Source of the DNA: JANPJV01 sp031425695
GTDB taxonomy: Bacteria; Pseudomonadota; Gammaproteobacteria; Xanthomonadales; SZUA-5
Assembly (NCBI GenBank): GCA_031425695.1
Contig: JANPJV010000283.1
Coordinates: 1-49,089, forward strand
Length of the DNA: 49,089 nt
Direction of reading: 5' to 3'
Shown here: piece by piece, positions 16,732 through 25,325 of the stretch
Numbering within the stretch: the stretch's first letter is position 1
How the letters are laid out: each line of letters begins with the position of its first letter
The notes under the pieces: model-generated
The model's database searches: none
What the model saw: the letters and a program-made list of their open reading frames with translations, nothing else
Told to the model about the DNA's origin: nothing
Position numbers and translations under genes: made by a program

Positions 16732-17904
16732 ATGACAGCGGTGACCGGCGAGCGCATCGCCCTGATCTGGGACCTCGGTGCGGGCAATGCCCATGCCGTG
16801 AAACAGTCGCAGTTCGCGCGTGCGCTGCTGGCGCGTGGACAGCGACCGCTGCTGCTCGCGCGCAACCTGCGTGCGATCTACCCTGCGGCCCGGGAGCTCG
16901 ATGTACCGTTGCTGCAGGCACCGCACAACGACTGGTTTCCGGATCGCAATGCGCCAGCCAGCCACGCCGACATCTGGTGGAATGAGGTGGGCCTGCACGA
17001 TGCGGCGCAGACCGAGGCGCTGTTCGCGGCCTGGACCAGCCTGCTCGAGGCGCTCGACTGCACGCGCGTGATCGTGGAAGGCGCGCCGCTGGCGATCGCC
17101 GCGGCGCGCAAGCTGAAGCTTCCGACAGCGGCGTATGGCACCGGCTTCATGCTCCCGCCCGGGCCACCGTGGCCATCCTTTCGTGATTGGGAGGCGGTCG
17201 ACGATGCGCGTCTCGCGACTCGGGAAGCGCTGATCAGCGAACGGCTTATGGCCATCGGCAGTAAACCGGAACACCTGCGCGCCGAGCGCGAGGCGGTGCT
17301 CACATGGCCGGCTTTCGATCACTTTCCGCAGCGCAAGGAAGGCCGCTATTTCGGTCCGTTGTCCGCATCGGGCGCACAGCTGCCACTCTGGCGCGGACGC
17401 GGCCCGCGCGTGTTCGCGTACTTGCATGGGCACTTCGAGCAACTGGTGGCCGTGCTCGACGCGCTCGGCGGCATGGACGCCGATGTGCTCGCGGTAATCA
17501 GCGGCGCGCCGGCGCTCAACATGCCGGACGGCGTGCGCCGCGCTGCAGGCATGCTCGATCTCGACGAAACCCTGCGCGAGTGCGACCTGGTGGTCAGCCA
17601 TGCGGGCAATCTGGTGATCAGCGCCGCGGCTGCTGGCAAGCCGCTGCTGGTGCTGCCGCTGCAGGCCGAGCAATACATCACGGCGCGTCGCATCGGCGCA
17701 CTCGGTATCGGGTTGTCCATCACCGCGGGCATCGATGTGCCCGACTACGCCGGCGCGCTCGCTCGACTGCTCGGCGATCCGGCCTTCGCCACGGCCGCTC
17801 GCGACTTTGCCAAGACCCTGCCGCAGTGGAATCGCGAACAGCAACTCGACGCGATCCTCGACCACCTGCTCGCACCCGCCCATGCCCTGCCCCAGGTTCG
17901 ATGA
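16732..17904 (+). CDS. GT-B fold glycosyltransferase (UGT/MGT-like)
   Basis: Encodes 390 aa. The N-terminal half begins RIALIWDLGAGNAHAVKQSQFARALLARG, a nucleotide-sugar transferase pattern with a glycine-rich loop and acceptor-side His. The C-terminal half has the donor-binding motif VVSHAGNLVISAAAAGKPLLVLPLQAEQ (about 286-313), typical of GT1-like enzymes. The acceptor is unknown; a glycolipid or natural product is possible. I chose the ATG at 16732 (AGGCG upstream) over the in-frame ATG at 16705, which would overlap the start of the divergent gene. Confidence 0.85.
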   Translation: MTAVTGERIALIWDLGAGNAHAVKQSQFARALLARGQRPLLLARNLRAIYPAARELDVPLLQAPHNDWFPDRNAPASHADIWWNEVGLHDAAQTEALFAAWTSLLEALDCTRVIVEGAPLAIAAARKLKLPTAAYGTGFMLPPGPPWPSFRDWEAVDDARLATREALISERLMAIGSKPEHLRAEREAVLTWPAFDHFPQRKEGRYFGPLSASGAQLPLWRGRGPRVFAYLHGHFEQLVAVLDALGGMDADVLAVISGAPALNMPDGVRRAAGMLDLDETLRECDLVVSHAGNLVISAAAAGKPLLVLPLQAEQYITARRIGALGIGLSITAGIDVPDYAGALARLLGDPAFATAARDFAKTLPQWNREQQLDAILDHLLAPAHALPQVR

Positions 17905-17960
17905 CGCCTGCAGTCATGGAACCCGGGAATGCGACATGCCCCGCCAAAGTTTTTGCCAGC

Positions 17961-18022
17961 GTGGGTCCGAACCTTGCCCGGACGCTCTTCACTCAAGAGC
18001 GTTTGGACAAGATCCGAACCCA
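17961..18022. repeat. R4 palindromic repeat
   Basis: GTGGGTCCGAACCTTG then CCCGGACGCTCTTC and inverted arm GAGCGTTTGGACAAG then ATCCGAACCCA. It lies between the convergent glycosyltransferase and secreted-protein genes and may stop transcription from both. Confidence 0.85.
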
Positions 18023-18038
18023 TCTCAATGAGATGCTG

Positions 18039-18992
18039 TCAGCGCGCCGGGAACAACTGGAAAGCGTGTTCGTTCGGCGATAGCGGCAGCCCGGCAATCA
18101 CGCCGTGCTGCTCGCTGATGCGGTGGGACTCGGTGCACAACATTGGCGCGTCGTCGCGCACGCAGGGCGCATTGCTGCCGGTTCCGACAAAGGTATTCAG
18201 CGAGAAGCCAGCCGGGCAGCGACAGGGGGAGAACAGAATGGTGCAATTTAAGTTGGTTGAGAAAGCCTCGGGCGCGAACGTCCGTTTGTACGCGATGATT
18301 TCCGGATGCTCGCCGGGGCCCACTGCCAATTCGAGGCCGAGCGCAAATTCACCTGGGCGGCCGCCCGGACATAGTCCCAGCGGACACGATGCGCTGAAAC
18401 GCGTGGCGTTAGCGGGCGCCGGCCTGCCGACTCGCCGCACGCATTCCGGCTGACGGGACGGCTCGAGCATGAGCGTTCGTGCGCTCAAGCCCACTGAATC
18501 GCGATAAGCCAAGACATACTCTCCCGCAAGGCGCGCAGCCGGGAAATCACTGAGCTGGTCGGCTGGCAGAAAGTAGCGCAACGGGCGCCGCAGCCCCCCT
18601 TCCTGATATTCGCCCACGGCATGCGTCTGAAAGACAATCGTGGCCGTTGCGACCGCCCGCACATTTGGTGCAACAGGCGGACAGGTGAGGCAGGCACCAT
18701 CGAGCTCGAGCAAGGGTGCGGTCAGGACCGCCAATGGCCCGCCTGCCAACTGTTCCTGCTCGCTCTTGACCTCGAGCTCGCCGCGCATGGCTTTCCAGAC
18801 CGGCTTGCCCGTCGCATCGAACTCCGAAATCACTACGTAGGTCTTGCCGCTCGGGGCGATTTCCACCGCAAAGAAGCGCCCGGTGGTCGGTTCTTCCCAC
18901 CACAAGCCGGAGTTGGGTTTCAGGGGTGCAGCCGCGGCCAGCGCAGGCAAGATCGAGACCAGTAAAAGGCCGAGCAGTTTGACGATTTTCAT
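18039..18992 (-). CDS. Secreted protein of unknown function
   Basis: Encodes 317 aa. GAGGA precedes the ATG at 18992 and a signal peptide ends near ALAAAA. The N-terminal mature part PNSGLWWEEPTTGRFFAVEI followed by YVVISEFDATGKPVWKAMRG resembles a beta-rich repeat (SGxWW...GxGFxIE) that is common in exported Xanthomonadales proteins. The C-terminal half has several cysteines, probably disulfide-bonded (CLTCPP, ASCPLGLCPGG, CRCPAG). It does not carry the GFE-type tail. No enzymatic motif is seen. Confidence 0.72.
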   Translation of the reverse strand: MKIVKLLGLLLVSILPALAAAAPLKPNSGLWWEEPTTGRFFAVEIAPSGKTYVVISEFDATGKPVWKAMRGELEVKSEQEQLAGGPLAVLTAPLLELDGACLTCPPVAPNVRAVATATIVFQTHAVGEYQEGGLRRPLRYFLPADQLSDFPAARLAGEYVLAYRDSVGLSARTLMLEPSRQPECVRRVGRPAPANATRFSASCPLGLCPGGRPGEFALGLELAVGPGEHPEIIAYKRTFAPEAFSTNLNCTILFSPCRCPAGFSLNTFVGTGSNAPCVRDDAPMLCTESHRISEQHGVIAGLPLSPNEHAFQLFPAR

Positions 18993-19206
18993 TGGCGAAT
19001 CCTCGTTTTGGTGGGTTGGTATCAGGCCGTCCTGGCCGCATACGGACACGCTCATAAAAGCGTGGGTATGGATTCGCTACATCTTCGATCGCCATCAAAA
19101 ATGGCAGCACGTTCCATGTGCCGCACGGAGCTTCAACAGCTCCTCAGCTCACCCATATCGACCCGCAACTCCCCCCATAAGTTCATCATTCAAAGTGTTT
19201 TAAGAA

Positions 19207-20622
19207 TCAATATTGGAAGACCTCCGCAGCGACGCCTTCGCGCACTGCCCAACCCGCCTGCGAGAACGCGTCGCGCGCACGTGGTGACAAAGTTCCGGTG
19301 ACCAGCAGCAGATTGCGCTGGCCGATGAGGTCCTCGCGCCAGGCGAACTCGGCCGTGTCCTCGGTCCAGGTGAGATAGTCGACCGGCAGTGCGACGACGT
19401 GCCCGCCGTCTTCGCGTTGCAGCGCCGGCGCGGCACCGACGACGACGGCGATCGCGCCGGCGTGTTCGCGTTCGGAAGCCAACAACATGCGCATGGCGTT
19501 GATCAGGAAGCGTGCGTGTACCTCGCGCTCGGCGAGCAGCGCCTGCTCAAACAGCGCCGGGCGCGCTGCTGCGAACAAGGGCAGGCGCAACAACTCGACG
19601 AACTCGGTTTGCTGGGTGAGCGTAAAGGCCTTGCCGCGGCGGACGAAATCACGCGCCCGCTTGCCACGGATGCCGATCTGCTTCAGTTCCTTGAGATTGC
19701 GACGCTTCAGATCCTCGGGCTGCAACTGCCATACCAGCTCATGGGCCTCGCGCGCGTACCCGAGCGCCTGTCCGGCGACGCCTCCGAGCATGCCGACACC
19801 GAGCCCGGCGAGCTTCGCTCCCGACCACGAGGCCCAGGCCAATTTGTCGAGGCGCTCGTCGAGCAGCGGATTGGTGCTGTAAGGATCTGCACCAACGTCT
19901 CGTGCGATTTCGCGGCGCGCCTTGTTGTAGCCGATATAGCGCAAGGTTACCGAGCTGGCCCCCTTCTTGACGCGTTCCTCGGTGGTCGGCTCGTCACCGT
20001 CGCCAGCCTCTTCGTCCTCGTCGTCGTCCATGGCATCGCGCGCCGCATCGTTGATATCGAGCGCGATCTCCTGGGCGTTGCGCGCACTGCGCTTCAGGAA
20101 CCGACCGATTCCGGCTGGCAGTCCCGACATCGTACCCTTGGGCTCATCCGCCACCTGGCGAACCGCTTCGACCGGCTTTTCCACGCCACGCACGAAGGCA
20201 TCCTTGAAGACCCGCGTCGAGGTCACTTTCTCCAGGGCACGCACGGCTGGCAATTCCTGGACGCGCAGGCGCAGCACTTGCGCGCCATCGGCAGTCAAGC
20301 TGCCGACATCCGTTCGCAAGGTGAATTGGCCGAAATAATCGACAACCGTTGCCTCCTGGCCAATCTGGTAGCCGGGTCCAAACAGCGGCAAAGCCCCGAG
20401 TAGCTCATGGCTCCCCAGCACCGGCGCCGACTCGAAAGGACCCGCCTGGCTCAAATTGTCAGCGCTGGGCGCGATCGGCGGGTCGAATCGTTCGTCCCGC
20501 GGAGCGCTCGGCTCCGGTGGGGCCATGTCGCGCTCGAGTGGCGGATCCTTGACGACCGAGCGCCCACAGGCGCCGGCGCAGAGGACGACTAACAACAGGG
20601 TACAGCTGAGGGTCTTGGTCAT
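19207..20622 (-). CDS. Lipoprotein of unknown function
   Basis: Encodes 471 aa starting at 20622. A lipoprotein signal with LCAGAC places lipidated Cys at about residue 19. A proline/acid-rich linker follows, then a folded part with an unusual aspartate/glutamate stretch (MDDDEDEEAGDGDE, about 197-210). A glycine-rich hydrophobic helix (AKLAGLGVGMLGGVAGQALG, about 264-283) could insert into a membrane. No known domain is recognised. It is monocistronic, with 77 bases to the upstream PhnB-like gene. Confidence 0.72.
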   Translation of the reverse strand: MTKTLSCTLLLVVLCAGACGRSVVKDPPLERDMAPPEPSAPRDERFDPPIAPSADNLSQAGPFESAPVLGSHELLGALPLFGPGYQIGQEATVVDYFGQFTLRTDVGSLTADGAQVLRLRVQELPAVRALEKVTSTRVFKDAFVRGVEKPVEAVRQVADEPKGTMSGLPAGIGRFLKRSARNAQEIALDINDAARDAMDDDEDEEAGDGDEPTTEERVKKGASSVTLRYIGYNKARREIARDVGADPYSTNPLLDERLDKLAWASWSGAKLAGLGVGMLGGVAGQALGYAREAHELVWQLQPEDLKRRNLKELKQIGIRGKRARDFVRRGKAFTLTQQTEFVELLRLPLFAAARPALFEQALLAEREVHARFLINAMRMLLASEREHAGAIAVVVGAAPALQREDGGHVVALPVDYLTWTEDTAEFAWREDLIGQRNLLLVTGTLSPRARDAFSQAGWAVREGVAAEVFQY

Positions 20623-20699
20623 GACTCGACAATAGCCTCTGCCGCGCGAGACTTTTGTTTGTTGCGGCGAGATGCGCCGTTGCCCTCCTTCACGGCGAC

Positions 20700-21143
20700 T
20701 TATTGCTGCGGCTGCGTCACCATGACCATCCAGTTCACGCCGAAGCGATCGGTGAGCATCCCGTAGCGCGGCGACCAGAAAGTCTTCGCGAGCGGCATGG
20801 TGACCTGCCCGCCCTCGGCCAGTCCATTGAAGGCGCGGTCCGCGTCTTGCTCGGTCGGCACCGACAGCGCCAGTGAAAAACCATTGAAGCCCGACTTCTC
20901 CGGGCCGCAGCCATCGGAGGCCAGGACGACGGTGTTACCGACCCGGAACTCGCAGTGCATCACCTTGTTTTCGAAACCCGGCTGGAGCATGCCCGCAGGC
21001 GTGGGGTCTGGTGAGTCACTGAAGCGCATCAACATGCCGGGCTGCGCACCGACCGCCTTGGTGTAGAAGGCAAGAGCTTCGTCGCAGCGACCGCCGAAGA
21101 AGAGATAAGCCTGGATCTCGGTGCGGCTCGAATCGTTGGTCAT
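20700..21143 (-). CDS. VOC family protein, PhnB-like
   Basis: Encodes 147 aa. It shows the PhnB/YjdN type of vicinal-oxygen-chelate fold: TEIQAYLFFGGRCDEALAFY at the start, MHCEFRVGNTVVLASDG in the middle, and QVTMPLAKTFWSPRYGMLTDRFGVNWMV at the end. The last motif is diagnostic of the family, whose members lack a settled function. The start at 21143 follows the AGGACA of CCAAGGACAGTCC. Confidence 0.88.
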   Translation of the reverse strand: MTNDSSRTEIQAYLFFGGRCDEALAFYTKAVGAQPGMLMRFSDSPDPTPAGMLQPGFENKVMHCEFRVGNTVVLASDGCGPEKSGFNGFSLALSVPTEQDADRAFNGLAEGGQVTMPLAKTFWSPRYGMLTDRFGVNWMVMVTQPQQ

Positions 21144-21481
21144 GGACTGTCCTTGGTACTAGCCGCTCGCGGATTGCGAGCCGATGGAGTGTGAGCGTAA
21201 ATGCGAGTGCGCTGACGTGCTCCGGGTAAACCCTCAAGCGCCAGCGCAAAATATCCTCAGTGCGCATTTTGGGCGAACGCCAAGAAGCTGACCGCGCTGC
21301 GCTAAATGCTCGCCACCCCTGGACTTTTTGCATCACCTGGCGCTCCCAGGGACGCATTGTTGCGTTCAGCCCCAGTTGTGCCTGGGGCCTCGTCCTTGAC
21401 GCGAGCTTCTGATTTCACATTTGAGAATTCGGCCATGCACGCGGCATCGCGCCGGCAGCTCATCACCAAAAGGACCGCACC

Positions 21482-21784
21482 GTGAACCAGCTCCATAGCA
21501 ATTGCACCATTGACCACGCCGCAGCTCCGCTTTACTGGGCCGACGAGCTCGAGAGCGCGCGCGCGTTGCACCTGGAGGGGCATCAACGGGAGGCGCTGTG
21601 CAAGTTGTCGGAGCTCATCCAGGATGTCGCAGACGTCACCCAGGAACAGCCCTGGCTGCTCTTCGACATGCTTTCTTTGAAGGCCCACGTGCTCTGTGCA
21701 CTCGAACTCGAGGACCGTGCCAGCTCGCTCGCGTTGACCACCTGGAAAAATCTCAACACGCGTCTGCGTCCAGCCCGACCGTAA
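21482..21784 (+). CDS. Small helical protein, unknown function
   Basis: Encodes 100 aa from a GTG at 21482 with AAGGA seven bases upstream. The sequence is largely helical, with TPR-like spacing (YWADELESARALHLEGHQRE, then WLLFDMLSLKAHVLCALELED), but is too short for a confident TPR call. It lies directly upstream of the sigma/kinase scar, on the same strand. It may be a regulator or adaptor of that lost system, but this is a guess. Confidence 0.55.
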   Translation: MNQLHSNCTIDHAAAPLYWADELESARALHLEGHQREALCKLSELIQDVADVTQEQPWLLFDMLSLKAHVLCALELEDRASSLALTTWKNLNTRLRPARP

Positions 21785-21941
21785 AATCACGCGCGCCCGG
21801 AACGACACCGGGGCGCGGTATCCCGAATTCAGCCGCTGCTGTTGTTGCAACCCGTCGCTGACCGGGGCGGAGACGTGAGCTGCGAAAGGCGCGTCCGGGT
21901 CGAAGCGGTGCCTTGGGAACCGACCGCGGTAGCATCCACCG

Positions 21942-22394
21942 ATGGCCCAGTTCCCGTCGACCCAATGGCAGCTGATCCGCGGCTCAGCCTTGTCGCAGGC
22001 CGACCGCCACGATGCATTTGCGACCTTGGTATTTAACTACCGGCCGGCGATCCTCGTGTACTTGCGAGCGCGCCTTGGCGTCGAGGCCGAAGACGCGCTG
22101 CAGGCCTTCCTGACCGAGAGCTACGAGCACCCCTGGTTCGCTCGCGCCGACCCGAGCTTTGGCAGTTTCCGGGTGTTCCTGCTGACGATGCTCAAGCGCC
22201 ACGTCAACCATTGGCGCGCGCGCCAAACGTTGCCGACAGGTTCGCTCGACGACGCACCTGAGATCGCCGACAGCGCCGCCGTTATCGACCCGGAACGTGC
22301 CTTCGATGCACGCTTCCTGATGAACCTGACCGCGCAGGCCTTGGCGCGCCTGCGCGCAAGCTATGCCCTTCGCGAGCGCGCGTCGCTCTTCGAG
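21942..22394 (+). pseudogene. 5' part of a FPSTQW-type ECF sigma factor (deletion scar, upstream half)
   Basis: Starts MAQFPSTQWQLIRGSALSQAD and stays co-linear with the intact sigma factor at 28976-29638 for about 150 residues, including ARADPSFGSFRVFLLTMLKRHV. Homology stops near SLFE (about 22394), just before sigma region 4, so the promoter -35-binding helix is missing. The frame stays open to 22643, but that part is a shifted reading of a kinase gene. Function as a sigma factor is very unlikely. Confidence 0.85.
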
Positions 22395-22404
22395 CGGCGA
22401 GGAT

Positions 22405-22890
22405 GGGGAAACCGAACGCATGTCCATGGCCAAGTTCATCGCCTTCACCCAGCCGTTGCCGCCGCTCGCAAATTTCAACACCACCTGCAATCCGAAGAAG
22501 ATGCCGAAGAATGCCGAGCAGCTGCGCGCCGATTGCCTGGCGGTCGCAAAGCGGCTCGCACTCGATGCGGATCGCGAGATCAACCGTCTCGTTGGCATAA
22601 GGGCAGTTCGCCGACTGGCTGCGGGCACGCCCCTCGCGGATGAAATGCGCGCCCTGCATGCGCGCTTCATTTACCTGCACGAAAAAGTGGTCGAACTCGA
22701 AGCAGGCGAGTTCTTCGGCTACACGTTGGCGCAGACCCTGGCCGCGATGCGCGAAGGCGGCGAGCTCGCGTTCTTCGAGCGCAAGCTCGCGCACTTCGGA
22801 GTTCCGACCAATCCGCCCGCCAGCTGGAAAACGCAGTACCCCGATGAATTGATGTTGCCGGAAGAGCGGCTCGTCCTGAAGCGCCTTTGA
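22405..22890 (+). pseudogene. 3' end of a sigma-linked Ser/Thr kinase (deletion scar, downstream half)
   Basis: In the frame one base off the sigma remnant, about 160 codons match the extreme C-terminus of the kinase at 26573-28900. RLAAGTPLADEMRALHARFIYL parallels RLGKGTPLESEMKAVRARYVYL, NPPASWKTQYPDELMLPEER parallels the kinase's PADWQPKDPQALLLPEER. The kinase catalytic domain and membrane segment are absent. An internal ATG at 22420 could allow translation, but no good ribosome-binding site is seen. Confidence 0.85.
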
Positions 22891-22955
22891 AGGGCAAAGA
22901 GCCGGCTGGGCGTATTGGGCGACCGTGAATTTGCCCAGGCCGCGGTTTGCGCCGC

Positions 22956-23555
22956 TCAAAATTTCCCCGACACGTGCCGATTTCCATCAACGAACCAGCG
23001 CCACGGCTCTTCGACCGCCTTGCTGATGCCGATGCGCGGCGAGGCGCGAAGCTCCATCACCGGCGCTGACGGGTCTCGCAGCAACTGGAAACCGTCGGTG
23101 CCGGTAGTGAGATCCGCTCCGTCGTCCGCCCCGGTGATCCCCATCGATTTTGCGAGCCGCGCCGGGCCCCGGCACAGCTCGCGATCCTTGAGTATCGTCG
23201 GCCGCGCCGCGTGCATCAGCTCGAGCCCCGCGAGCGGCTCCGCCGCCCGCAACAACACCCCGGCGCCGACGCCCTCGTCCCCGCACACGACGTTTCCGCA
23301 CCAGTGCATGCCGTAAGTGAAGTAGACATACAGATGCCCCGCGGGGCCGAACATCGTCGCGTTCCGCCGCGTCTTCCCCCGGTAGCTGTGCGAAGCCGGA
23401 TCCTCTGCCCCCGCATAGGCCTCGACTTCCACGATCCGACCAGCACGTCCGTCTGCCGCAGCCAGGACGAGATTGATCAGTTCCGGCGCGACCGCGCGCG
23501 GATCACGGCGAAAGAACTCGCGCGGAATGGTCAGCAGCCGCGATGCGTCGAACAT
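22956..23555 (-). CDS. Alkyladenine DNA glycosylase (3-methyladenine DNA glycosylase, MPG/AAG type)
   Basis: Encodes 199 aa. It removes alkylated purines from DNA to begin base-excision repair. The family motifs are complete: GRIVEVEAYAG (about 36-46, with the catalytic Glu), ASHSYRGKTRRNATMFGPAGHLYVYFTYGMHWC, GVLLRAAEPL and LCRGPARLAKSMGI. The ATG at 23555 is preceded by AAGGA at seven bases. It is convergent with the kinase remnant. Confidence 0.92.
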   Translation of the reverse strand: MFDASRLLTIPREFFRRDPRAVAPELINLVLAAADGRAGRIVEVEAYAGAEDPASHSYRGKTRRNATMFGPAGHLYVYFTYGMHWCGNVVCGDEGVGAGVLLRAAEPLAGLELMHAARPTILKDRELCRGPARLAKSMGITGADDGADLTTGTDGFQLLRDPSAPVMELRASPRIGISKAVEEPWRWFVDGNRHVSGKF

Positions 23556-23671
23556 GCAGAGTCCTTCAGGAAGGCCCGGCATGCTCGCACGGTAATCGTC
23601 GCGTTTTCGTGGGAGTTCCGGTCGCCCCTGTCGGTGCCCCTATTCGCATCGAACCGGGCGCGCTTGCTGTT

Positions 23672-23760
23672 GTGGGAGCAGCCATGGCTGCGATCTTTGG
23701 TTCTGGCTTCCAGGCGAGTCCAAAGCAAAACGAGCGCATCGCCGCCATGGCTGCTCCCAC
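23672..23760. repeat. R5 palindromic repeat pair
   Basis: GTGGGAGCAGCCATGG then CTGCGAT and, 50 bases later, the inverted arm ATCGCCGCCATGGCTG then CTCCCAC. This doublet structure is the REPIN form of GTGGGAGC REPs. It begins the 685-base gene-free stretch 23556-24240, which consists of stacked repeats. Confidence 0.85.
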
Positions 23761-23812
23761 AAAATCAAAAGCTGGCCTTTGATTCAATGGGTTACTACTT
23801 CGGGCGGGCGCT

Positions 23813-23908
23813 GATCGCTTCGTAGCCCGGGTAAGCCAAAGGCGCACCCGGGGAACAGTTCGCGAGCCACCCCGGGTGCGCTGCGCTTACCCGGGCTACG
23901 AAGCGATG
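23813..23908. repeat. R3 palindromic repeat, complete intergenic copy
   Basis: ATCGCTTCGTAGCCCGG then GTAAGCCAAAGGCG and the inverted right arm ending CCCGGGCTACGAAGCG. The inverted symmetry extends beyond the GTAG/CTAC ends by about nine bases. It has the same spacing as the copy inside dnaE2. Confidence 0.85.
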
Positions 23909-24023
23909 CAACGCACGCGGGCACCGCTACGCAGCGAGACGCGGCGCTGGCTCGATGGGGACGAAACCCGGGACATCGCGAGTTTCCGCTTGGCAGCATC
24001 CGCGTGTGAGCGGCTACGCTTTT

Positions 24024-24140
24024 GTGGGAGCGGCCGTGGCCGCGATGCTCTTGCCCCGCTGGTGTGGGAGCGATGCTCCGGGTGCTGATCAGATCGAGAA
24101 CATCGCGGCTATAGCCAACTTGCTCCCACGCATCGCCCAC
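24024..24140. repeat. R5 repeats, compound copy
   Basis: GTGGGAGCGGCCGTGG then CCGCGATGC, a second direct arm GTGTGGGAGCGATGCTCC, and inverted arms ATCGCGGCTATAGCC then CTTGCTCCCACGC...GCCCAC. It ends about 100 bases before the Hpt fragment. Confidence 0.75.
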
Positions 24141-24240
24141 AAAAGCCTCGCGATAACGCATAGCATCACCGGCATCCTCGGGCTTACCGTAAGGTGCCGC
24201 CATCGCCTGGCTCGCTTCGCTCCTGCGCAGGCTCAAGTCG

Positions 24241-24648
24241 ATGCTCCGCGTCGGCCGCGCACGCAATGACGACTTCGATCCGGAGCTGCGCGAGGTGTTT
24301 TTCGCGGAGCTGGAGGAAGTTACCCGGGCACTCGAAGGCGCCTTCGCGATCTGGCGCGTGAATGCGGCCGACCAGGCGGCCCTGAAGAACCTGCGCCGCG
24401 GCTTCCACACGATCAAGGGCTCGGCCCTGCTGGTCGGCTCCACCGAGCTCGGCAGCTTTTGCAAGCCGCTCGAAGATCTCACCATCAAGCTGATGGAGGC
24501 ACAGGTCAAGGCGACGCCGCCGATCGTCGTCACCATCGAACAGGCAATCGGACTGCTGCCGGCCTTCGCCAAGAGCGCGCGGGACGGCCGTGCGCCACCG
24601 CCGCAAGCGCAGTCAATCGCCAAACGTGCCCAGCGGCTGATGGGCTGA
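24241..24648 (+). CDS. Hpt-domain protein, probable fragment of a ChpA/PilL-type kinase
   Basis: Encodes 135 aa. It starts DDFDPELREVFFAELEEV and has the phospho-acceptor motif LRRGFHTIKGSALLVG with His at about 56. This is the pattern of the repeated N-terminal Hpt domains of ChpA, the chemotaxis-type histidine kinase that controls type IV pili. A whole ChpA is usually far longer (well over 1,500 residues), and no other domain is present here. The frame opens after a stop at 24189, and the region upstream is repeat nest. It is either a stand-alone phosphotransfer protein or a remnant. The ribosome-binding site is poor. Confidence 0.6.
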   Translation: MLRVGRARNDDFDPELREVFFAELEEVTRALEGAFAIWRVNAADQAALKNLRRGFHTIKGSALLVGSTELGSFCKPLEDLTIKLMEAQVKATPPIVVTIEQAIGLLPAFAKSARDGRAPPPQAQSIAKRAQRLMG

Positions 24649-24978
24649 CGCCCGCCCGACACCTACGCAGCCCCGTCGCACGACTGCCGCATGAGGTCAG
24701 GCTGACGGATCTGGCGCGCACACTTTCATCGTGCGGTTAAAACCCGTCGGCTTCTCGCGGCGGCACACCATCACGCAGATTCGCCGCACTCGCGCTGACG
24801 ATCTCGCTGATCTGTTGCTGCGCATTGAATACGGTGACAGAGTCGCCGTCATTGAGGTTGCAGACGGCCGGTTTCGTCGCGGCGACTGCGAACAACATCC
24901 TGCGCCTTGAGCAGCAACTTCTCTTCCTGCGCGACTTTCACTCGCGCGCCACCGCAGTATCAATTCGGCCCCATCGAG
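24649..24978. other. Gene-free stretch with a possible decayed gene on the minus strand
   Basis: On the minus strand, 24737-24898 reads as a 53-aa frame (start MLFAVAATKPAVCNLNDGDS, end READGF). The neighbouring upstream frame, out of phase by one base, reads KVAQEEKLLLKAQDVVRSRR before stopping. Both look protein-like and would join through one frameshift. This suggests the 3' part of an unrecognised gene, but the evidence is only residue composition. Confidence 0.3.
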
Positions 24979-25302
24979 TCACACGCCCCAGAGAATCGGG
25001 GCGCCCGCTGCATGCGCTCGCTTCAGCATTTCCACCATCGGGAACGCACGCTGCCCGAGCCCGACCTGGTTGAAATGCATTTCCGGCTCGTCGCCGTCCT
25101 TCTCAGGTACGGGCTCTTCGGCCAGCCGCTGATGCCGATCCCGCTCCCCGGCAGATTGCAGTTGCGCGATAGCCGCGGGCATCTCCTCGACCGTGATCAC
25201 CCCGCGCTCGCCTGGCTCCTTGCCAATCAACTCGAGCAGCTGCCGCGCATTGACGCCCAGCATCTGCAGCTCACCCGTAGCGCTGCATGTGAACTTGAAC
25301 AT
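24979..25302 (-). CDS. DUF1840-family protein
   Basis: Encodes 107 aa. The ATG at 25302 follows GGGAGGGG. It begins MFKFTCSATGELQMLGVNAR and contains GVITVEEMPAAIAQLQSA, the two conserved blocks of DUF1840, a small proteobacterial family of unknown function. It starts 23 bases after the dehydrogenase pseudogene on the same strand and was probably once co-transcribed with it. Confidence 0.75.
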   Translation of the reverse strand: MFKFTCSATGELQMLGVNARQLLELIGKEPGERGVITVEEMPAAIAQLQSAGERDRHQRLAEEPVPEKDGDEPEMHFNQVGLGQRAFPMVEMLKRAHAAGAPILWGV

Positions 25303-25325
25303 GACCCCTCCCAGTGTGCGGGCAT

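Noticed and set aside
21302..21850. A 182-aa minus-strand frame across the small gene at 21482
   Set aside because: No signal, motif or ribosome-binding site; the plus-strand gene has AAGGA at good spacing.
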